A stretch of 64,000 nt of DNA, from assembly GCF_013415845.1 (NCBI RefSeq), contig NZ_CP058907.1:2728001-2792000 (forward strand), given 5' to 3'. A program made the position numbers and the translations under genes. Within the stretch, counting starts at the first letter, position 1. Each line of letters begins with the position of its first letter. Origin of the DNA: Rhodopseudomonas palustris (GTDB lineage: Bacteria > Pseudomonadota > Alphaproteobacteria > Rhizobiales > Xanthobacteraceae). Below, in pieces: positions 38,785-48,825 of this stretch. The notes below the pieces were generated by a model. The model ran no database searches. It worked only from the letters and a program-made list of their open reading frames with translations, and had not been told where the DNA came from.

Positions 38785-40152
38785 TTGGAACCCCGCAGCA
38801 TTGACGGGGGCGCCGATCGTCCGCGATCGGGGCAGGGTGAGACTGGACGAGTCATCGTTGTCGGTCCGTATTTGCGTGTGCGCCGGGGCGATCCGGACGC
38901 CGTCGATACGGCCGTTCGCGACAACGACGCGCGGCTGGATGAAGCCGCCGGTCTCGCCCGCGCCATCGACCTCGACGTCGTGGAGGCAGTGCTCACGCCG
39001 ATCAGCCAGATCCGTCCCGCGACCTATCTCGGCAAGGGTAAGGTCGAGGAGATCGTCGGCCTGATCGCGGCGCACGGCGCCGACCTCATCGTGATGGATT
39101 GCGCGCTGTCGCCGATCCAGCAGCGCAACCTAGAGAAGGCCTGGAACGCCAAGGTGCTGGATCGCACCGGCCTGATCCTGGAAATCTTCGGGCGCCGCGC
39201 CAAGACCCGCGAAGGCACGCTCCAGGTCGAACTGGCGCATCTCAACTATCAGCGCTCGCGTCTGGTGCGATCCTGGACCCATCTCGAACGCCAACGCGGC
39301 GGCTTCGGCTTCATGGGTGGCCCCGGTGAAACCCAGATCGAGGCCGACCGCCGGCTGATCGGCGAGCGCATCACCAAGCTCGAAGCCGAGCTGAAGAAGG
39401 TGCAGGCGACGCGCCGGTTGCATCGCGCCGGCCGGCAGCGCGTACCGTATCGCGTGGTCGCGCTGGTCGGCTACACCAATGCCGGCAAGTCGACGCTGTT
39501 CAATCGCCTGACGCGCGCCGATGTGCAGGCCGCCGATATGCTGTTCGCCACGCTCGATCCGACGCTGCGCGCGATCCAGCTGCCGCACGGCGGCAAGGCG
39601 ATGCTGTCCGACACTGTTGGATTCATCTCCAATCTGCCGACCCAGCTCGTCGCCGCGTTCCGCGCGACGCTGGAAGAAGTGCTGGAAGCCGATCTGATCC
39701 TGCACGTCCGCGACATCAGCCACGAGGATGCCGAAGCCCAGCAGCACGACGTCGACAACGTGCTGCGCCAGCTCGGCGTCGATGCGGCCAGCGGCCGAAT
39801 TGTCGAAGTCTGGAATAAGATCGACCGCTTCGAGCCCGAGCAGCGCGACGAGCTGAAGAACATCGCGGCGCGCCGGCCCGAAGATCATCCATGCCTGCTG
39901 GTGTCGGCGGTGAGCGGCGAGGGCGTCGACGAGCTGCTGCTCTCGATCGAACAGCGCCTGGCTGCCACGCGCACCGTGCTCGATCTGTCGATCGATGCGG
40001 CGGACGGTGCCGGCGTGAGCTGGCTCCATCGCAACACCGAGGTGCTGGCGAAGGATCTGGTCGACGGCCGCTACGCCATGACGGTGCGGGTCGAGGACAA
40101 CAAGCGCGACATCGTGATCGACCGTTTCGGCGCGCTGCCGCGGCCGGATTGA
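38785..40152 (+). CDS. hflX: GTPase HflX
   Basis: Ribosome-associated GTPase of 455 residues that splits stalled or stressed 70S ribosomes. The N-terminal HflX domain has ISQIRPATYLGKGKVEEIVG and the glycine-rich linker GGFGFMGGPGETQIEADRRL. The G domain carries G1 GYTNAGKSTLFNRL (about residue 230), G3 DTVGFISNLPTQLVAAF and G4 NKID. The start assigned is TTG at 38785, the first possible start after hfq; a later start is possible because the first 35 residues are not conserved-looking. The hfq-hflX pairing is widely conserved. Confidence 0.95.
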   Translation: MEPRSIDGGADRPRSGQGETGRVIVVGPYLRVRRGDPDAVDTAVRDNDARLDEAAGLARAIDLDVVEAVLTPISQIRPATYLGKGKVEEIVGLIAAHGADLIVMDCALSPIQQRNLEKAWNAKVLDRTGLILEIFGRRAKTREGTLQVELAHLNYQRSRLVRSWTHLERQRGGFGFMGGPGETQIEADRRLIGERITKLEAELKKVQATRRLHRAGRQRVPYRVVALVGYTNAGKSTLFNRLTRADVQAADMLFATLDPTLRAIQLPHGGKAMLSDTVGFISNLPTQLVAAFRATLEEVLEADLILHVRDISHEDAEAQQHDVDNVLRQLGVDAASGRIVEVWNKIDRFEPEQRDELKNIAARRPEDHPCLLVSAVSGEGVDELLLSIEQRLAATRTVLDLSIDAADGAGVSWLHRNTEVLAKDLVDGRYAMTVRVEDNKRDIVIDRFGALPRPD

Positions 40153-40354
40153 GGGCGCGAATCGGCGCGCGTAACGAGCGCCGCCGCCACCGATTTCGGC
40201 GCTTCGCCGGAAGGCTTTCCGAGCGCTTCGAAAACGCCCGGTAAGTTATTGGAAAAACGAGCGGAAAAACCTTCGAAAACAGCCTCCGAAAGGGTGGTTC
40301 ACAACACCCCGATACGCTATACGGATCCGATCAGATTCTGACCGGAATTCACCC

Positions 40355-43096
40355 TTGTCCGACAAAGACGACGAGAAGCCCGAGGGGCCGCAGGCGCCCT
40401 CGGATATTCGCCCCGTATCCATTCTCGACGAGATGAAGCGCAGCTATCTCGATTACGCGATGAGCGTGATCGTGGCGCGAGCGCTGCCGGATGCGCGCGA
40501 CGGGTTGAAGCCGGTGCATCGCCGTATCCTCTACGGCATGTACGAGAACGGCTTCGAGTGGAACAAGCCGTATCGCAAGTCGGCGCGCACCGTCGGCGAC
40601 GTCATCGGTAAGTATCATCCACACGGCGACCAGTCGGTGTACGACGCGCTGGTCCGTATGGCGCAAGACTTCTCGATGCGCGTGCCGCTGATCGACGGTC
40701 AGGGCAATTTCGGTTCGGTCGACGGCGATATGCCGGCGGCGATGCGGTACACCGAATCTCGCCTGACCAAGATCGCGCAGACGCTGCTCGACGATATCGA
40801 CAAGGACACCGTCGACTTCCAGCCGAACTACGACAATTCGGAGAGGGAACCGCAGGTCCTTCCTGCCAAGTTCCCGAACCTCTTGGTCAACGGCGCCGGC
40901 GGCATCGCGGTCGGCATGGCCACCAACATTCCGCCGCACAATCTGGGCGAGGTGATCGACGCCTGTGTCGCGCTGATCGACGATCCGGCGCTGTCGATCG
41001 ACGATCTCAACAAGATCGTGCCGGGTCCTGACTTCCCGACCGGCGGCATCATCCTCGGTCGCGCCGGCATCCGTGCTGCGTATCAGACCGGCCGCGGTTC
41101 GATCGTGATGCGTGGCAAGGTCGAGATCGAGACCGTCCGCAAGGACCGCGAGGCGATCATCGTCTCGGAGATCCCGTACCAGGTGAACAAGGCCACGATG
41201 GTCGAGCGCATCGCCGAACTGGTGCGTGAAAAGAAGATCGAAGGCATCGGCGACCTGCGCGACGAATCCGACCGCGACGGATTCCGCGTGGTCATCGAGC
41301 TGCGCCGCGACGCCGTGCCTGAAGTGGTGCTCAATCAGCTCTACAAATTCACGCCGCTGCAGACCAATTTCGGCGCCAACATGGTGGCGCTGGAAGGCGG
41401 CCGGCCGCAGCTGATGAACCTGAAGGATCTGCTGACGGTCTTCGTCGCGTTCCGCGAACAGGTCGTCACCCGCCGCACCAAATTCCTGCTCAACAAGGCC
41501 CGCGATCGCGCCCACATCTTGGTCGGCCTCGCGATTGCGGTGGCGAATATCGACGAGATCATTCGTGTGATCCGTAATTCGCCCGATCCGAACACGGCCC
41601 GTGAGACCCTGATGTCGCGCGACTGGCCGGCGGCGGATGTCGCGGCGATGATCACGCTGATCGACGATCCTCGCCACAAGCTCAATCCCGACGGCACTGC
41701 GCGGCTGTCGTTCGAACAGGCGAAAGCGATTCTCGATCTGCGGCTGCAGCGCCTCACCGCGCTGGGGCGCGAAGAGATATCCGAAGAGCTCGACAAGCTC
41801 GCGGTCGAAATCGCCGACTATCTGGAAATCTTGCGCTCGCGGGCGCGGGTGCAGGCGATCGTCAAGACCGAGCTCGGCGAGGTCAAGGCCGAGTTCGCAA
41901 CGCCGCGCCGGACCGTGATTGCCGAGCAGGAAGGCGAGGTCGAAGACGAAGACCTGATCCAGCGCGAGGACATGGTGGTGACCGTGTCGCACGCCGGCTA
42001 CGTCAAGCGCGTGCCGCTGTCGACCTATCGGGCACAGCGCCGCGGCGGCAAGGGCCGCTCCGGCATGGCCACGCGCGAGGAGGATTTCGTCTCGCGGCTG
42101 TTCGTCGCTTCGACGCATACGCCGGTGCTGTTCTTCTCGTCGCGCGGCCAGGTCTACAAGGAGAAGGTCTGGCGGTTGCCGCTGGCGCCACCGAACGGCC
42201 GCGGCAAGGCGCTGATCAACATCCTGCCGCTGGAGCAGGGTGAGCGCATCACCACGATCATGCCGCTGCCGGAGGACGAAGCCTCGTGGAGCGAGCTCGA
42301 CGTGATGTTCGCCACCACCGGCGGCAACGTCCGCCGCAACAAGCTGTCCGACTTCGTCGACGTCCGCCGCTCCGGAATCATCGCGATGAAGCTCGATGAG
42401 GGCGAGGCGATCGTCGACGTGCAGATCTGCACCGAGCGCGACGACGTGCTGCTGACCGCCGCCGGCGGACAGTGCATCCGCTTCCCGGTGCCGGACGTGC
42501 GCGTATTCAGCGGCCGCACCTCGATGGGCGTGCGGGGCATCGCGCTGTCGTCGGGCGACACGGTGATCTCGCTCAGCATCCTGCGCCATTTCGAAGCGAC
42601 GCCGGCCGAACGCTCGACCTATCTCAAGCAGTCCGGCGCGATCCGCCGTGCCGCGACCGGTGAGGAGAACGAGCCGGTCGAGACGCCGGAGGCCGAAGCC
42701 GAGGAGGGCGAGACGTCCACGGCGCTGTCGCAGGAGCGTTACGCCGAGATGTCGGCGTCTGAGCAGTTCGTGCTGACGATCTCGGAGAACGGCTACGGCA
42801 AACGGACTTCGTCGTTCGAGTACCGCACCACCGGGCGCGGCGGCAAAGGCATCGTGGCGATGTCTGTGAACAGCCGAAACGGCAAGCTGGTGGCGTCGTT
42901 CCCGGTCGAGGATTCCGACCAGATCATGCTGGTGACGGACAACGGCCAGTTGATCCGCTGCCCGGTCGAAGGCATCCGCGTCGCCGGCCGCTCGACGCAA
43001 GGCGTGATCGTGTTCAACACCGCGGATGACGAGAAGGTCGTCTCGGTCGAGCGCATCCCGGAGACCGACGACGGCGAGAACGGCAACGGCGGCTAG
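40355..43096 (+). CDS. gyrA: DNA gyrase subunit A
   Basis: 913-residue type II topoisomerase subunit, start TTG at 40355. The breakage-reunion domain has the conserved [20 protein letters not shown], and the catalytic tyrosine lies in [14 protein letters not shown] (about residue 125). The quinolone-determining region reads [20 protein letters not shown], with glutamine where E. coli has Ser83. The GyrA box [10 protein letters not shown] begins the C-terminal beta-pinwheel, whose blades recur as [14 protein letters not shown] and [14 protein letters not shown]. An acidic insert ([18 protein letters not shown]) lies near residue 775. A hairpin follows the gene. Some 200 nt upstream (40153-40354) hold its promoter. 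Confidence 0.98.
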   Translation: MSDKDDEKPEGPQAPSDIRPVSILDEMKRSYLDYAMSVIVARALPDARDGLKPVHRRILYGMYENGFEWNKPYRKSARTVGDVIGKYHPHGDQSVYDALVRMAQDFSMRVPLIDGQGNFGSVDGDMPAAMRYTESRLTKIAQTLLDDIDKDTVDFQPNYDNSEREPQVLPAKFPNLLVNGAGGIAVGMATNIPPHNLGEVIDACVALIDDPALSIDDLNKIVPGPDFPTGGIILGRAGIRAAYQTGRGSIVMRGKVEIETVRKDREAIIVSEIPYQVNKATMVERIAELVREKKIEGIGDLRDESDRDGFRVVIELRRDAVPEVVLNQLYKFTPLQTNFGANMVALEGGRPQLMNLKDLLTVFVAFREQVVTRRTKFLLNKARDRAHILVGLAIAVANIDEIIRVIRNSPDPNTARETLMSRDWPAADVAAMITLIDDPRHKLNPDGTARLSFEQAKAILDLRLQRLTALGREEISEELDKLAVEIADYLEILRSRARVQAIVKTELGEVKAEFATPRRTVIAEQEGEVEDEDLIQREDMVVTVSHAGYVKRVPLSTYRAQRRGGKGRSGMATREEDFVSRLFVASTHTPVLFFSSRGQVYKEKVWRLPLAPPNGRGKALINILPLEQGERITTIMPLPEDEASWSELDVMFATTGGNVRRNKLSDFVDVRRSGIIAMKLDEGEAIVDVQICTERDDVLLTAAGGQCIRFPVPDVRVFSGRTSMGVRGIALSSGDTVISLSILRHFEATPAERSTYLKQSGAIRRAATGEENEPVETPEAEAEEGETSTALSQERYAEMSASEQFVLTISENGYGKRTSSFEYRTTGRGGKGIVAMSVNSRNGKLVASFPVEDSDQIMLVTDNGQLIRCPVEGIRVAGRSTQGVIVFNTADDEKVVSVERIPETDDGENGNGG

Positions 43097-43184
43097 GCCG
43101 CCGGGTTGGCAGAGGCGGTTCCGTTCGTCGCCTCTGCGCCTCCGTGTGCGCGCGGTCAGCGGGTTTCCGACCGCCAGAATCGAA

Positions 43185-43213
43185 AGACCCCCGAGGGGGC
43201 AACTCGGGGGTCT
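43185..43213. terminator. Bidirectional terminator-like hairpin after gyrA
   Basis: A perfect 11-bp stem AGACCCCCGAG / CTCGGGGGTCT (43185-43195, 43203-43213) with a 7-nt loop lies between gyrA and the convergent small gene. On the minus strand TTTC follows, and on the plus strand TC; no long T run. Confidence 0.7.
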
Positions 43214-43278
43214 TCGGTACAGAGCGCCCTTGGAGGGAAGCGCTTTGCGGAAACTAGCGGCGGGATAACGCCAAAACC

Positions 43279-43536
43279 TTAATGTCGTTCCGCAGTCACC
43301 AGCCGCGCCTGACCGATCGGCGCGTGGCTGGCATTTGCGTTACGAAGGCACGACGGTTCGAAATTCGGCCAAGCCTGCTCGGAGCAGGAGGTGCCGAGGG
43401 GACGGATGTCGAGCCGGTCACCCTTGGCCAGAGCCTGCGGGACGCTAGCCTCGACCTGCGGGGCAAAGCCCGGAAGAATGGTGACCGCCGCGGCAGCAAA
43501 GGCAGCAATCGCGATCACGGAAAGAGCCTTGATCAT
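43279..43536 (-). CDS. Small secreted protein, 85 aa
   Basis: 85-residue protein with a clear signal peptide (MIKALSVIAIAAFAAAAVTI plus LPGFAPQVEA) and a short mature part containing RLDIRPLGTSCSEQAWPNFE and PSCLRNANAS. Two cysteines 13 residues apart could form a disulfide. This pattern (KGDRLDIRPLGTSCSEQAWP) recurs in small exported proteins of Bradyrhizobium-type genomes as far as I recall; no function is known to me. The gene is convergent with gyrA, with a shared hairpin between them. Confidence 0.7.
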   Translation of the reverse strand: MIKALSVIAIAAFAAAAVTILPGFAPQVEASVPQALAKGDRLDIRPLGTSCSEQAWPNFEPSCLRNANASHAPIGQARLVTAERH

Positions 43537-43875
43537 GACGGTGTCCCCTGTCGTCTCGATGGTTCGGCCGTTTCGGCCTGGAGTGCTTTGTCGCTTCCCG
43601 ATGCGGCTGGTTTACCCAGCGCTGGTTTCAGAACGTCTTCATCGCCCGGCCATTCAGGTTTCATGACCGCGGGGATTTGTTTCTTGGCTTTCGGGCGCAT
43701 GAAACAAACCCGTAAAAACGTGAGTGTTTTCAGTCGCCTCGCGTTACCATGCAGAAGACGCGCGAAGCCGCGATCCGGTTCGATCCGCAGCGCGAAATAA
43801 ATCCGCCTGCCAGCTGCAGTTTTGAAGGAACTGGCGCCGCTTGCTCGATCCCGCGCGCCGCGCTAGACGGGCCGG
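43537..43875. other. Intergenic region between divergent genes
   Basis: 339 nt between the 85-aa secreted-protein gene (minus) and coaD (plus). It holds a dyad TTTGTTTC / GAAACAAA (43676-43683 and 43701-43708, 17-nt spacer). I see no gene; it should carry both promoters. Confidence 0.45.
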
Positions 43876-44385
43876 ATGTCACGCATCGCGCTTTATCCGG
43901 GCTCTTTCGATCCCGTCACCAACGGCCATCTCGACGTCGTCCGCCACGCCGTGGCGCTGTGCGACAAGCTCGTGGTGGCGATCGGCATTCATCCCGGCAA
44001 GAAGCCGCTGTTCACCACCGAGGAGCGCCTCGCGATGGTCGAACAGGTGTTCGGCCCGGTCGCCAAGGCGGCCGGCTGCGACTTCGGCTGCACCACCTAT
44101 GACAATCTCACCGTGACCGCGGCCGAGAAGGTGGGGGCGACCATCATGATCCGCGGCCTGCGCGATGGCACCGATCTCGACTACGAGATGCAGATCGCCG
44201 GCATGAACGAGACCATGGCGCCGGCAATCCATACCGTCTTCCTGCCGGCTTCGGTCGGCGTGCGCCCGATCACCGCCACACTGGTGCGGCAGATCGCTGC
44301 GATGGGCGGCGACGTCTCGGCCTTTGTTCCGGCCGAGGTGGCGTCCGCTCTGAAATCCAAGTTTGCCGCCGGCTCGCCGGCCTAA
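43876..44385 (+). CDS. coaD: Phosphopantetheine adenylyltransferase
   Basis: 169-residue nucleotidyltransferase catalysing the fourth step of coenzyme A synthesis, 4'-phosphopantetheine plus ATP to dephospho-CoA. The N-terminal signature [20 protein letters not shown] includes the TxGH motif. The C-terminal ATP-binding block is [20 protein letters not shown], and [20 protein letters not shown] lies between. The length is normal. A cyclophilin gene begins 16 nt after the stop; the coaD-cyclophilin-queA-tgt order recurs in alphaproteobacteria. Confidence 0.97.
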   Translation: MSRIALYPGSFDPVTNGHLDVVRHAVALCDKLVVAIGIHPGKKPLFTTEERLAMVEQVFGPVAKAAGCDFGCTTYDNLTVTAAEKVGATIMIRGLRDGTDLDYEMQIAGMNETMAPAIHTVFLPASVGVRPITATLVRQIAAMGGDVSAFVPAEVASALKSKFAAGSPA

Positions 44386-44401
44386 CCGACCCGGAGTTTT
44401 C

Positions 44402-44965
44402 ATGATCCGTCTGATCGGCCTCTTCGCGGCGCTGCTGTTCGCGCTGCCGGCGCTGGCGCAGCCGCTGCCCGCCAATCTCGACAAACAGAACGCGCTCGTC
44501 ATCGACACCACCAAGGGCCGCATCGTGATCGCGCTCCGCGCCGACATCGCGCCCAAGCACGCCGAGCGGCTGAAGCAGCTTGCCCGCGAAGGCTTCTACA
44601 ACAACGTGCCGTTCCACCGCGTGATGGGCGGCTTCATGGCTCAGACCGGCGACGGTCAGAATTTCAACGGCACGGGCGGTTCGAAGTATCCGAACCTGAA
44701 GCAGGAATTCTCCAACGTGCCGTTCACCCGCGGCGTCGTCGGCATGGCCCGGCGCGGCGACAGCGTCGACAGCGCCAACTCGCAGTTCTTCATCATGTTC
44801 GCTGACGGCCCGAGCCTGAACGGCCAGTACACCGTGATCGGCAATGTCGTGTCCGGCATGGATGTCGTCGACAAGCTGAAGAAGGCTTCCCCGACCTCGC
44901 CGGGCGGCGCGGTCACCGATCCGGACAAGATGGTGAAGGTCCAGGTCGCCTCCGACGTGAAATAG
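44402..44965 (+). CDS. Periplasmic cyclophilin-type peptidyl-prolyl isomerase
   Basis: 187-residue PPIase with a signal peptide (MIRLIGLFAALLFALPALAQ), so probably periplasmic. The cyclophilin core includes FHRVMGGFMAQTGDG with the catalytic arginine, GVVGMARRGDSVDSANSQFF, and FIMFADGPSLNGQYTVIGNV. I chose the ATG at 44402, which starts the signal peptide; the open frame begins 39 nt earlier inside coaD. It is followed by a small exported protein and then a cytoplasmic paralogue. Confidence 0.93.
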   Translation: MIRLIGLFAALLFALPALAQPLPANLDKQNALVIDTTKGRIVIALRADIAPKHAERLKQLAREGFYNNVPFHRVMGGFMAQTGDGQNFNGTGGSKYPNLKQEFSNVPFTRGVVGMARRGDSVDSANSQFFIMFADGPSLNGQYTVIGNVVSGMDVVDKLKKASPTSPGGAVTDPDKMVKVQVASDVK

Positions 44966-44974
44966 GCGATCGCA

Positions 44975-45418
44975 TTGCTGCCGCGCCGACTGACGACAGT
45001 CGCGGTAGCCTTGATCGCAGGGGCGGTCGGTTTCACCGTTCGCCCCGCGTCTGCGCAGAACGCGCCGATCGACAATCTCAACGCATTGTTTTCCGCGATG
45101 AAGCAATGCTGGCGTCCGCCGCGTCTGCCGGCCGGGAATCCCGGCATGCAGATCACCGTGCTGGTGAGCTTCACGCGCAGCGGTGAGATCCTCGGCAAGC
45201 CGCGGATCACCTTTGAAAGCCCGGAGGCCGGCCGGGACGACAGCCTGGCCTATCGCGTTGCGGTGATGGAGGCGTTGCAGCGATGCACGCCGCTGCCATT
45301 CACGCCCTCGATGGGGGGCGCCGTCGCCGGACGTCCGTTCACGCTGCGATTCGACGATCGCAGACAGAGTCCCAAACCAACAGAGAAGAGAGCATGGCTG
45401 ATAACGACAACATCCTGA
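44975..45418 (+). CDS. Exported protein of unknown function, 147 aa
   Basis: 147-residue protein starting at a TTG 9 nt after the cyclophilin stop. The signal peptide is RRLTTVAVALIAGAVGFTVR, with cleavage near ASA-QN. The mature part contains FSAMKQCWRPP and ITVLVSFTRSGEILGKPRIT, a pattern like TonB-C/energy-transducing C-terminal domains, and two cysteines (MKQCW and LQRCTPLP). Its 3' end overlaps the next cyclophilin start by 25 nt. The function is unknown; placement between two cyclophilins suggests an envelope role. Confidence 0.75.
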   Translation: MLPRRLTTVAVALIAGAVGFTVRPASAQNAPIDNLNALFSAMKQCWRPPRLPAGNPGMQITVLVSFTRSGEILGKPRITFESPEAGRDDSLAYRVAVMEALQRCTPLPFTPSMGGAVAGRPFTLRFDDRRQSPKPTEKRAWLITTTS

Positions 45419-45861
45419 TCCTCGAAACCACCCAGGGCCCCGTGAAGATCGAGATGCGCCCGGATCTGGCGCCGAACCACGTCGCCCGGATCAAGGAGCT
45501 GGTGCGCGAGGGCTTCTACGACGGCATCGTGTTCCACCGCGTGATCGAAGGCTTCATGGCGCAGACCGGCTGCCCGCAGGGCACCGGCATGGGCGGCTCC
45601 GGCAAGAAGCTGAAGGCCGAGTTCAACGCCGAGCCGCACGTCCGCGGCACCGCGTCGATGGCCCGCGCCGCCAATCCGGACTCCGGCGACAGCCAGTTCT
45701 TCATCTGCTTCGACGACGCCCGCTTCCTGGACAAGCAGTACACCGTCTGGGGCAAGGTGATCGAAGGCATGGAGAACGTCGACAAGATCAAGCGCGGCGA
45801 GCCGGTCAAGGATCCGGACAAGATCGTCAAGGCCAGCATCGCGGCCGACGCTGCGGCTTGA
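45394..45861 (+). CDS. Cytoplasmic cyclophilin-type peptidyl-prolyl isomerase
   Basis: 155-residue PpiB-like protein without a signal peptide. The core motifs are EMRPDLAPNHVARIKELVRE, VFHRVIEGFMAQTGCPQGTG, and MARAANPDSGDSQFFICFDD with the usual active-site residues. I set the start at the ATG at 45394 (MADNDNILILETTQGPV), preceded by AGAGAAGAGAGC; the open frame upstream is a shadow of the overlapping exported-protein gene. It is a paralogue of the periplasmic enzyme at 44402. Confidence 0.95.
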   Translation: MADNDNILILETTQGPVKIEMRPDLAPNHVARIKELVREGFYDGIVFHRVIEGFMAQTGCPQGTGMGGSGKKLKAEFNAEPHVRGTASMARAANPDSGDSQFFICFDDARFLDKQYTVWGKVIEGMENVDKIKRGEPVKDPDKIVKASIAADAAA

Positions 45862-45908
45862 TCAGTGATACGTCGGCCGTTCAGGCCGGCGTCGCCATCA
45901 AGAAGGTG

Positions 45909-46021
45909 TCATGCCCGGGCTTGACCCGCCTGCGGGGCCGTAGCCCTCTTCGGCGCGGCGGAGGCCCGGGCATCCATCTTTTTGAAGAGGATGGATTGCC
46001 GGGTCGAGCCCGGCAATGACG
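45909..46021. repeat. Intergenic palindromic element between ppi and queA
   Basis: A 113-nt element bounded by GTCAT and ATGAC. The left part pairs GCCCGGGC with itself across a GC-rich hairpin, and the right part is a hairpin TTGCCGGG-TCGAG-CCCGGCAA. Its ends match those of the repeats at 25207 and 27738, but the body differs, so it is related or of a third family. Confidence 0.65.
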
Positions 46022-46031
46022 TACTGGAATC

Positions 46032-47114
46032 ATGCGCACCGATCTGTTCGATTTCGATCTGCCTGCCGAGAACATCGCGCTGCGGCCGGTGAGCCCGCGC
46101 GATGCCGCGCGGATGCTGGTGGTGCGCCCGGGCGCGTCGCTCGAAGATCGGATCGTGCGCGATCTGCCGTCGCTGCTGGCGCCCGGCGATCAGCTGGTGG
46201 TCAATGATACAAGGGTGATCGCGGCACAGCTGACCGGTCGCCGGATCGGCCGCGGCCCTGAGCCGAAGATCGAAGCGACGCTGATCAAGCGGCTCGACGG
46301 CGCGCGCTGGCAGACGCTGGTCAAACCCGCCAAGAAGCTGCTGCCGGGCGATGTCGTTCGCTTCGGTCATGACGGCCGGGTCTGTCTGCTCGGTCATCTC
46401 GACGCGACCGTCGAAGCCAAGGGCGAAGCCGGCGAGGTGACGCTGGCGTTCTCGTTCCATGGCCCGGTGCTCGACCAGGCGATCGCGGAGATCGGCGCGA
46501 CGCCACTGCCGCCCTACATCGCGTCCAAGCGCCCGCCCGACGCCCAGGACGTCGCCGATTATCAGACCATGTTTGCCGCCAATGAGGGGGCGGTCGCGGC
46601 ACCGACCGCGGGGCTGCATTTCACCGCCGAGCTCGAAGCTGCGCTCGCCGCGCGGGGCGTCGGGCTGCACCGGATCACGTTGCATGTCGGGGCGGGGACG
46701 TTCCTGCCGGTGAAGGCCGAGGACACCAGCGAGCATCGCATGCACGCCGAATGGGGCACGATCAGCTCCGGCACCGCGGAGGCGCTGAACGCAGCGCGCG
46801 CAGCCGGCGGCCGGATCGTCGCAGTCGGGACCACGTCGCTGCGCTTGTTGGAAAGTGCGGCGCGCGATGACGGCCACATTGCGCCATTCGCCGACGAGAC
46901 CTCGATCTTCATCACGCCGGGCTATCGCTTCCGCGCTGTCGACGTGCTGATGACCAATTTCCACCTGCCGCGGTCGACGCTGTTCATGCTGGTGTCGGCG
47001 TTCAGCGGTCTCGACACCATGCAGGCGGCCTACGCCCACGCCATTCGAACCGGCTATCGGTTCTACTCTTACGGCGACGCCAGCCTGCTGTTCCGGAACG
47101 ACATCACCCCATGA
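46032..47114 (+). CDS. queA: S-adenosylmethionine:tRNA ribosyltransferase-isomerase
   Basis: 360-residue enzyme that turns preQ1 in tRNA into epoxyqueuosine using the ribosyl part of SAM. The N-terminal [20 protein letters not shown], the central [40 protein letters not shown] and the C-terminal [20 protein letters not shown] are the family blocks. The stop overlaps the tgt start by 4 nt (ATGA), so queuosine-pathway genes are co-translated. Confidence 0.97.
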   Translation: MRTDLFDFDLPAENIALRPVSPRDAARMLVVRPGASLEDRIVRDLPSLLAPGDQLVVNDTRVIAAQLTGRRIGRGPEPKIEATLIKRLDGARWQTLVKPAKKLLPGDVVRFGHDGRVCLLGHLDATVEAKGEAGEVTLAFSFHGPVLDQAIAEIGATPLPPYIASKRPPDAQDVADYQTMFAANEGAVAAPTAGLHFTAELEAALAARGVGLHRITLHVGAGTFLPVKAEDTSEHRMHAEWGTISSGTAEALNAARAAGGRIVAVGTTSLRLLESAARDDGHIAPFADETSIFITPGYRFRAVDVLMTNFHLPRSTLFMLVSAFSGLDTMQAAYAHAIRTGYRFYSYGDASLLFRNDITP

Positions 47115-48244
47115 CCGTGCCCAATCACTTCGAACTCATCGGGACCGACGGCGCCGCGCGCACCGGTCGGCTCACCACGCCGCATGGCGTCGTTCGCACC
47201 CCGGCCTTCATGCCGGTCGGCACAGCGGGCGCGATGAAGGGCCTGCACTGGCGCGAAGTGCGCGACGCCGGCGCCGATATTGTGCTCGGCAACACCTATC
47301 ACCTGATGCTGCGGCCCGGCGCCGAGCGGATCGCGGCGCTCGGCGGCCTGCAGCGATTCACCACCTGGAACGGCCCGATGCTGACCGACTCCGGCGGCTT
47401 CCAGGTGATGTCGCTGGCGCAGCTGCGCAAGGTCAACGAACAGGCGGTGACCTTCCGCTCGCACATCGACGGCGCGGCGATCGAATTGTCGCCGGAGCGC
47501 GCGATCGAGGTGCAGCGTCTGCTCGGCTCGGACATCGCGATGCAACTCGACGAATGCGTGCGGCTGCCGGCTGATCATGCCGACATCGAACGGGCGATGC
47601 AGTTGTCGCTGCGCTGGGCGGAGCGCTGCAAGCGCGCGTTCGAAACCGCGCCGGATGGCTATATGCTGTTCGGCATCGTGCAGGGCGGCGACGTGCCGGA
47701 GCTGCGCCACGCCTCGGCGCAGGGGCTGATCGACATCGGCTTCCACGGCTATGCGATCGGCGGCCTTGCGGTCGGCGAGCCCCAGGACGTGATGCTGGCG
47801 ATGATCGAGGAGGCGGCGCCGATCCTACCCGCGGAGCGGCCGCGCTATCTGATGGGCGTCGGCACGCCCGAGGACATGCTTGAGGCGGTGGCGCGCGGCA
47901 TCGACATGTTCGACTGCGTGATGCCGACCCGCAATGGCCGCCACGGCCTGGCGTTCACGCAGTACGGCCCGATCAACCTGCGGAACGCCAAGCACGCCGA
48001 CGATCCGCGGCCGCTCGACGAGGAGAGCGACTGGCCGTCGGCGCGCACTTACTCGCGGGCGTATCTGCACCATCTGGTGCGGTCGAGCGAGACGCTCGGC
48101 GCGATGCTGCTGTCGGAGATCAACATCGCCTACTATCAACGGCTGATGCGTGACATCCGCGCCGCGATCGCCGCAGGTCAGTTCGAAGAGTTCAGGCTTC
48201 GTACCCGCGCCGCCTGGGAGCGGGGCGACATCGCGGCGCGCTGA
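47111..48244 (+). CDS. tgt: tRNA-guanine transglycosylase, lacking the zinc-site cysteines
   Basis: 377-residue TGT that swaps guanine 34 for preQ1 in tRNAs for Asp, Asn, His and Tyr. Catalytic blocks are present: [28 protein letters not shown], and the nucleophile aspartate region [17 protein letters not shown]. The usual zinc site CxCxxC...H of bacterial TGT (E. coli Cys302, 304, 307) reads SDWPSA here, in [20 protein letters not shown]; all three cysteines are gone while the later histidine remains. The surrounding fold residues align well, so this is a family variant rather than decay. It overlaps queA by 4 nt. Confidence 0.95.
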   Translation: MTVPNHFELIGTDGAARTGRLTTPHGVVRTPAFMPVGTAGAMKGLHWREVRDAGADIVLGNTYHLMLRPGAERIAALGGLQRFTTWNGPMLTDSGGFQVMSLAQLRKVNEQAVTFRSHIDGAAIELSPERAIEVQRLLGSDIAMQLDECVRLPADHADIERAMQLSLRWAERCKRAFETAPDGYMLFGIVQGGDVPELRHASAQGLIDIGFHGYAIGGLAVGEPQDVMLAMIEEAAPILPAERPRYLMGVGTPEDMLEAVARGIDMFDCVMPTRNGRHGLAFTQYGPINLRNAKHADDPRPLDEESDWPSARTYSRAYLHHLVRSSETLGAMLLSEINIAYYQRLMRDIRAAIAAGQFEEFRLRTRAAWERGDIAAR

Positions 48245-48825
48245 CAAGCCGCGCAGAGCACGTTGATTTCCGAATCCGAGGCGTCGCCTGGCGGACAGAT
48301 TGGTCGGTTGCTGTGCCGGCGATTCTAGTGTGCCCATCCGTATGAGGGCGCATCGGTATCGACCGGTGCTGTCAAACCCTACGCCGCATACAGAAACGCG
48401 CCGCCTGAGTCGTCCCTCGTCGACGGATGCAGTCGAATGGTGGAGAGACGTTCCCGAGCCGAACAACCAGAACGGGGCGGGCTGTAGACTATCCCGGGAC
48501 GGCCTCTGGTGCAGGCCGTGCCTATTCTGATCGCAAGTGATCGAATTTCGATGAATCGCTGGTCCACATCTCGCCGAGTCTTTGGAGATCGGCCGGCGCG
48601 GTGCCGGACAATTGAGGCTGGCGAGGTTCTGCATTGATGCCGTTATCCAACATAGCAGACGAGTTTCCGTGATAACGGAAAATGCCGCTGTTCTGTTGGC
48701 GTTGCAGCTGACTTGTTGGAGGAAAGCGAAGAGACGACCGTATTCGCGATTGAGTGATTAGCATCGTAATTTTACTCTCCAGGTCAGCAGACGAAGCAAG
48801 TTCGTCCCACACGATGGAGAGAGCC
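48245..48825. other. Long intergenic region upstream of the methionine-rich gene
   Basis: 581 nt with visibly lower GC than the flanks. Short open frames here lack protein-like composition and ribosome sites. The notable structure is the dyad TTTCCGTGATAACGGAAA at 48664-48681, with a further inverted half-site CCGTTATC at 48640-48647. It probably contains the promoter of the gene at 48826 and possibly a leader RNA. Confidence 0.5.
48664..48681. promoter_or_regulatory. Perfect dyad upstream of the Met-rich gene
   Basis: TTTCCGT and ACGGAAA (7-bp arms, 4-nt spacer) form an 18-bp palindrome about 145 nt before the ATG at 48826. A second copy of one half, CCGTTATC, lies inverted at 48640-48647. 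It looks like an operator for a dimeric regulator or an RNA hairpin. Confidence 0.4.

Noticed and set aside
40153..40354. Possible small gene or RNA before gyrA
   Set aside because: No open frame with a ribosome site and no cloverleaf or strong dyad. It is probably just the gyrA promoter and leader.
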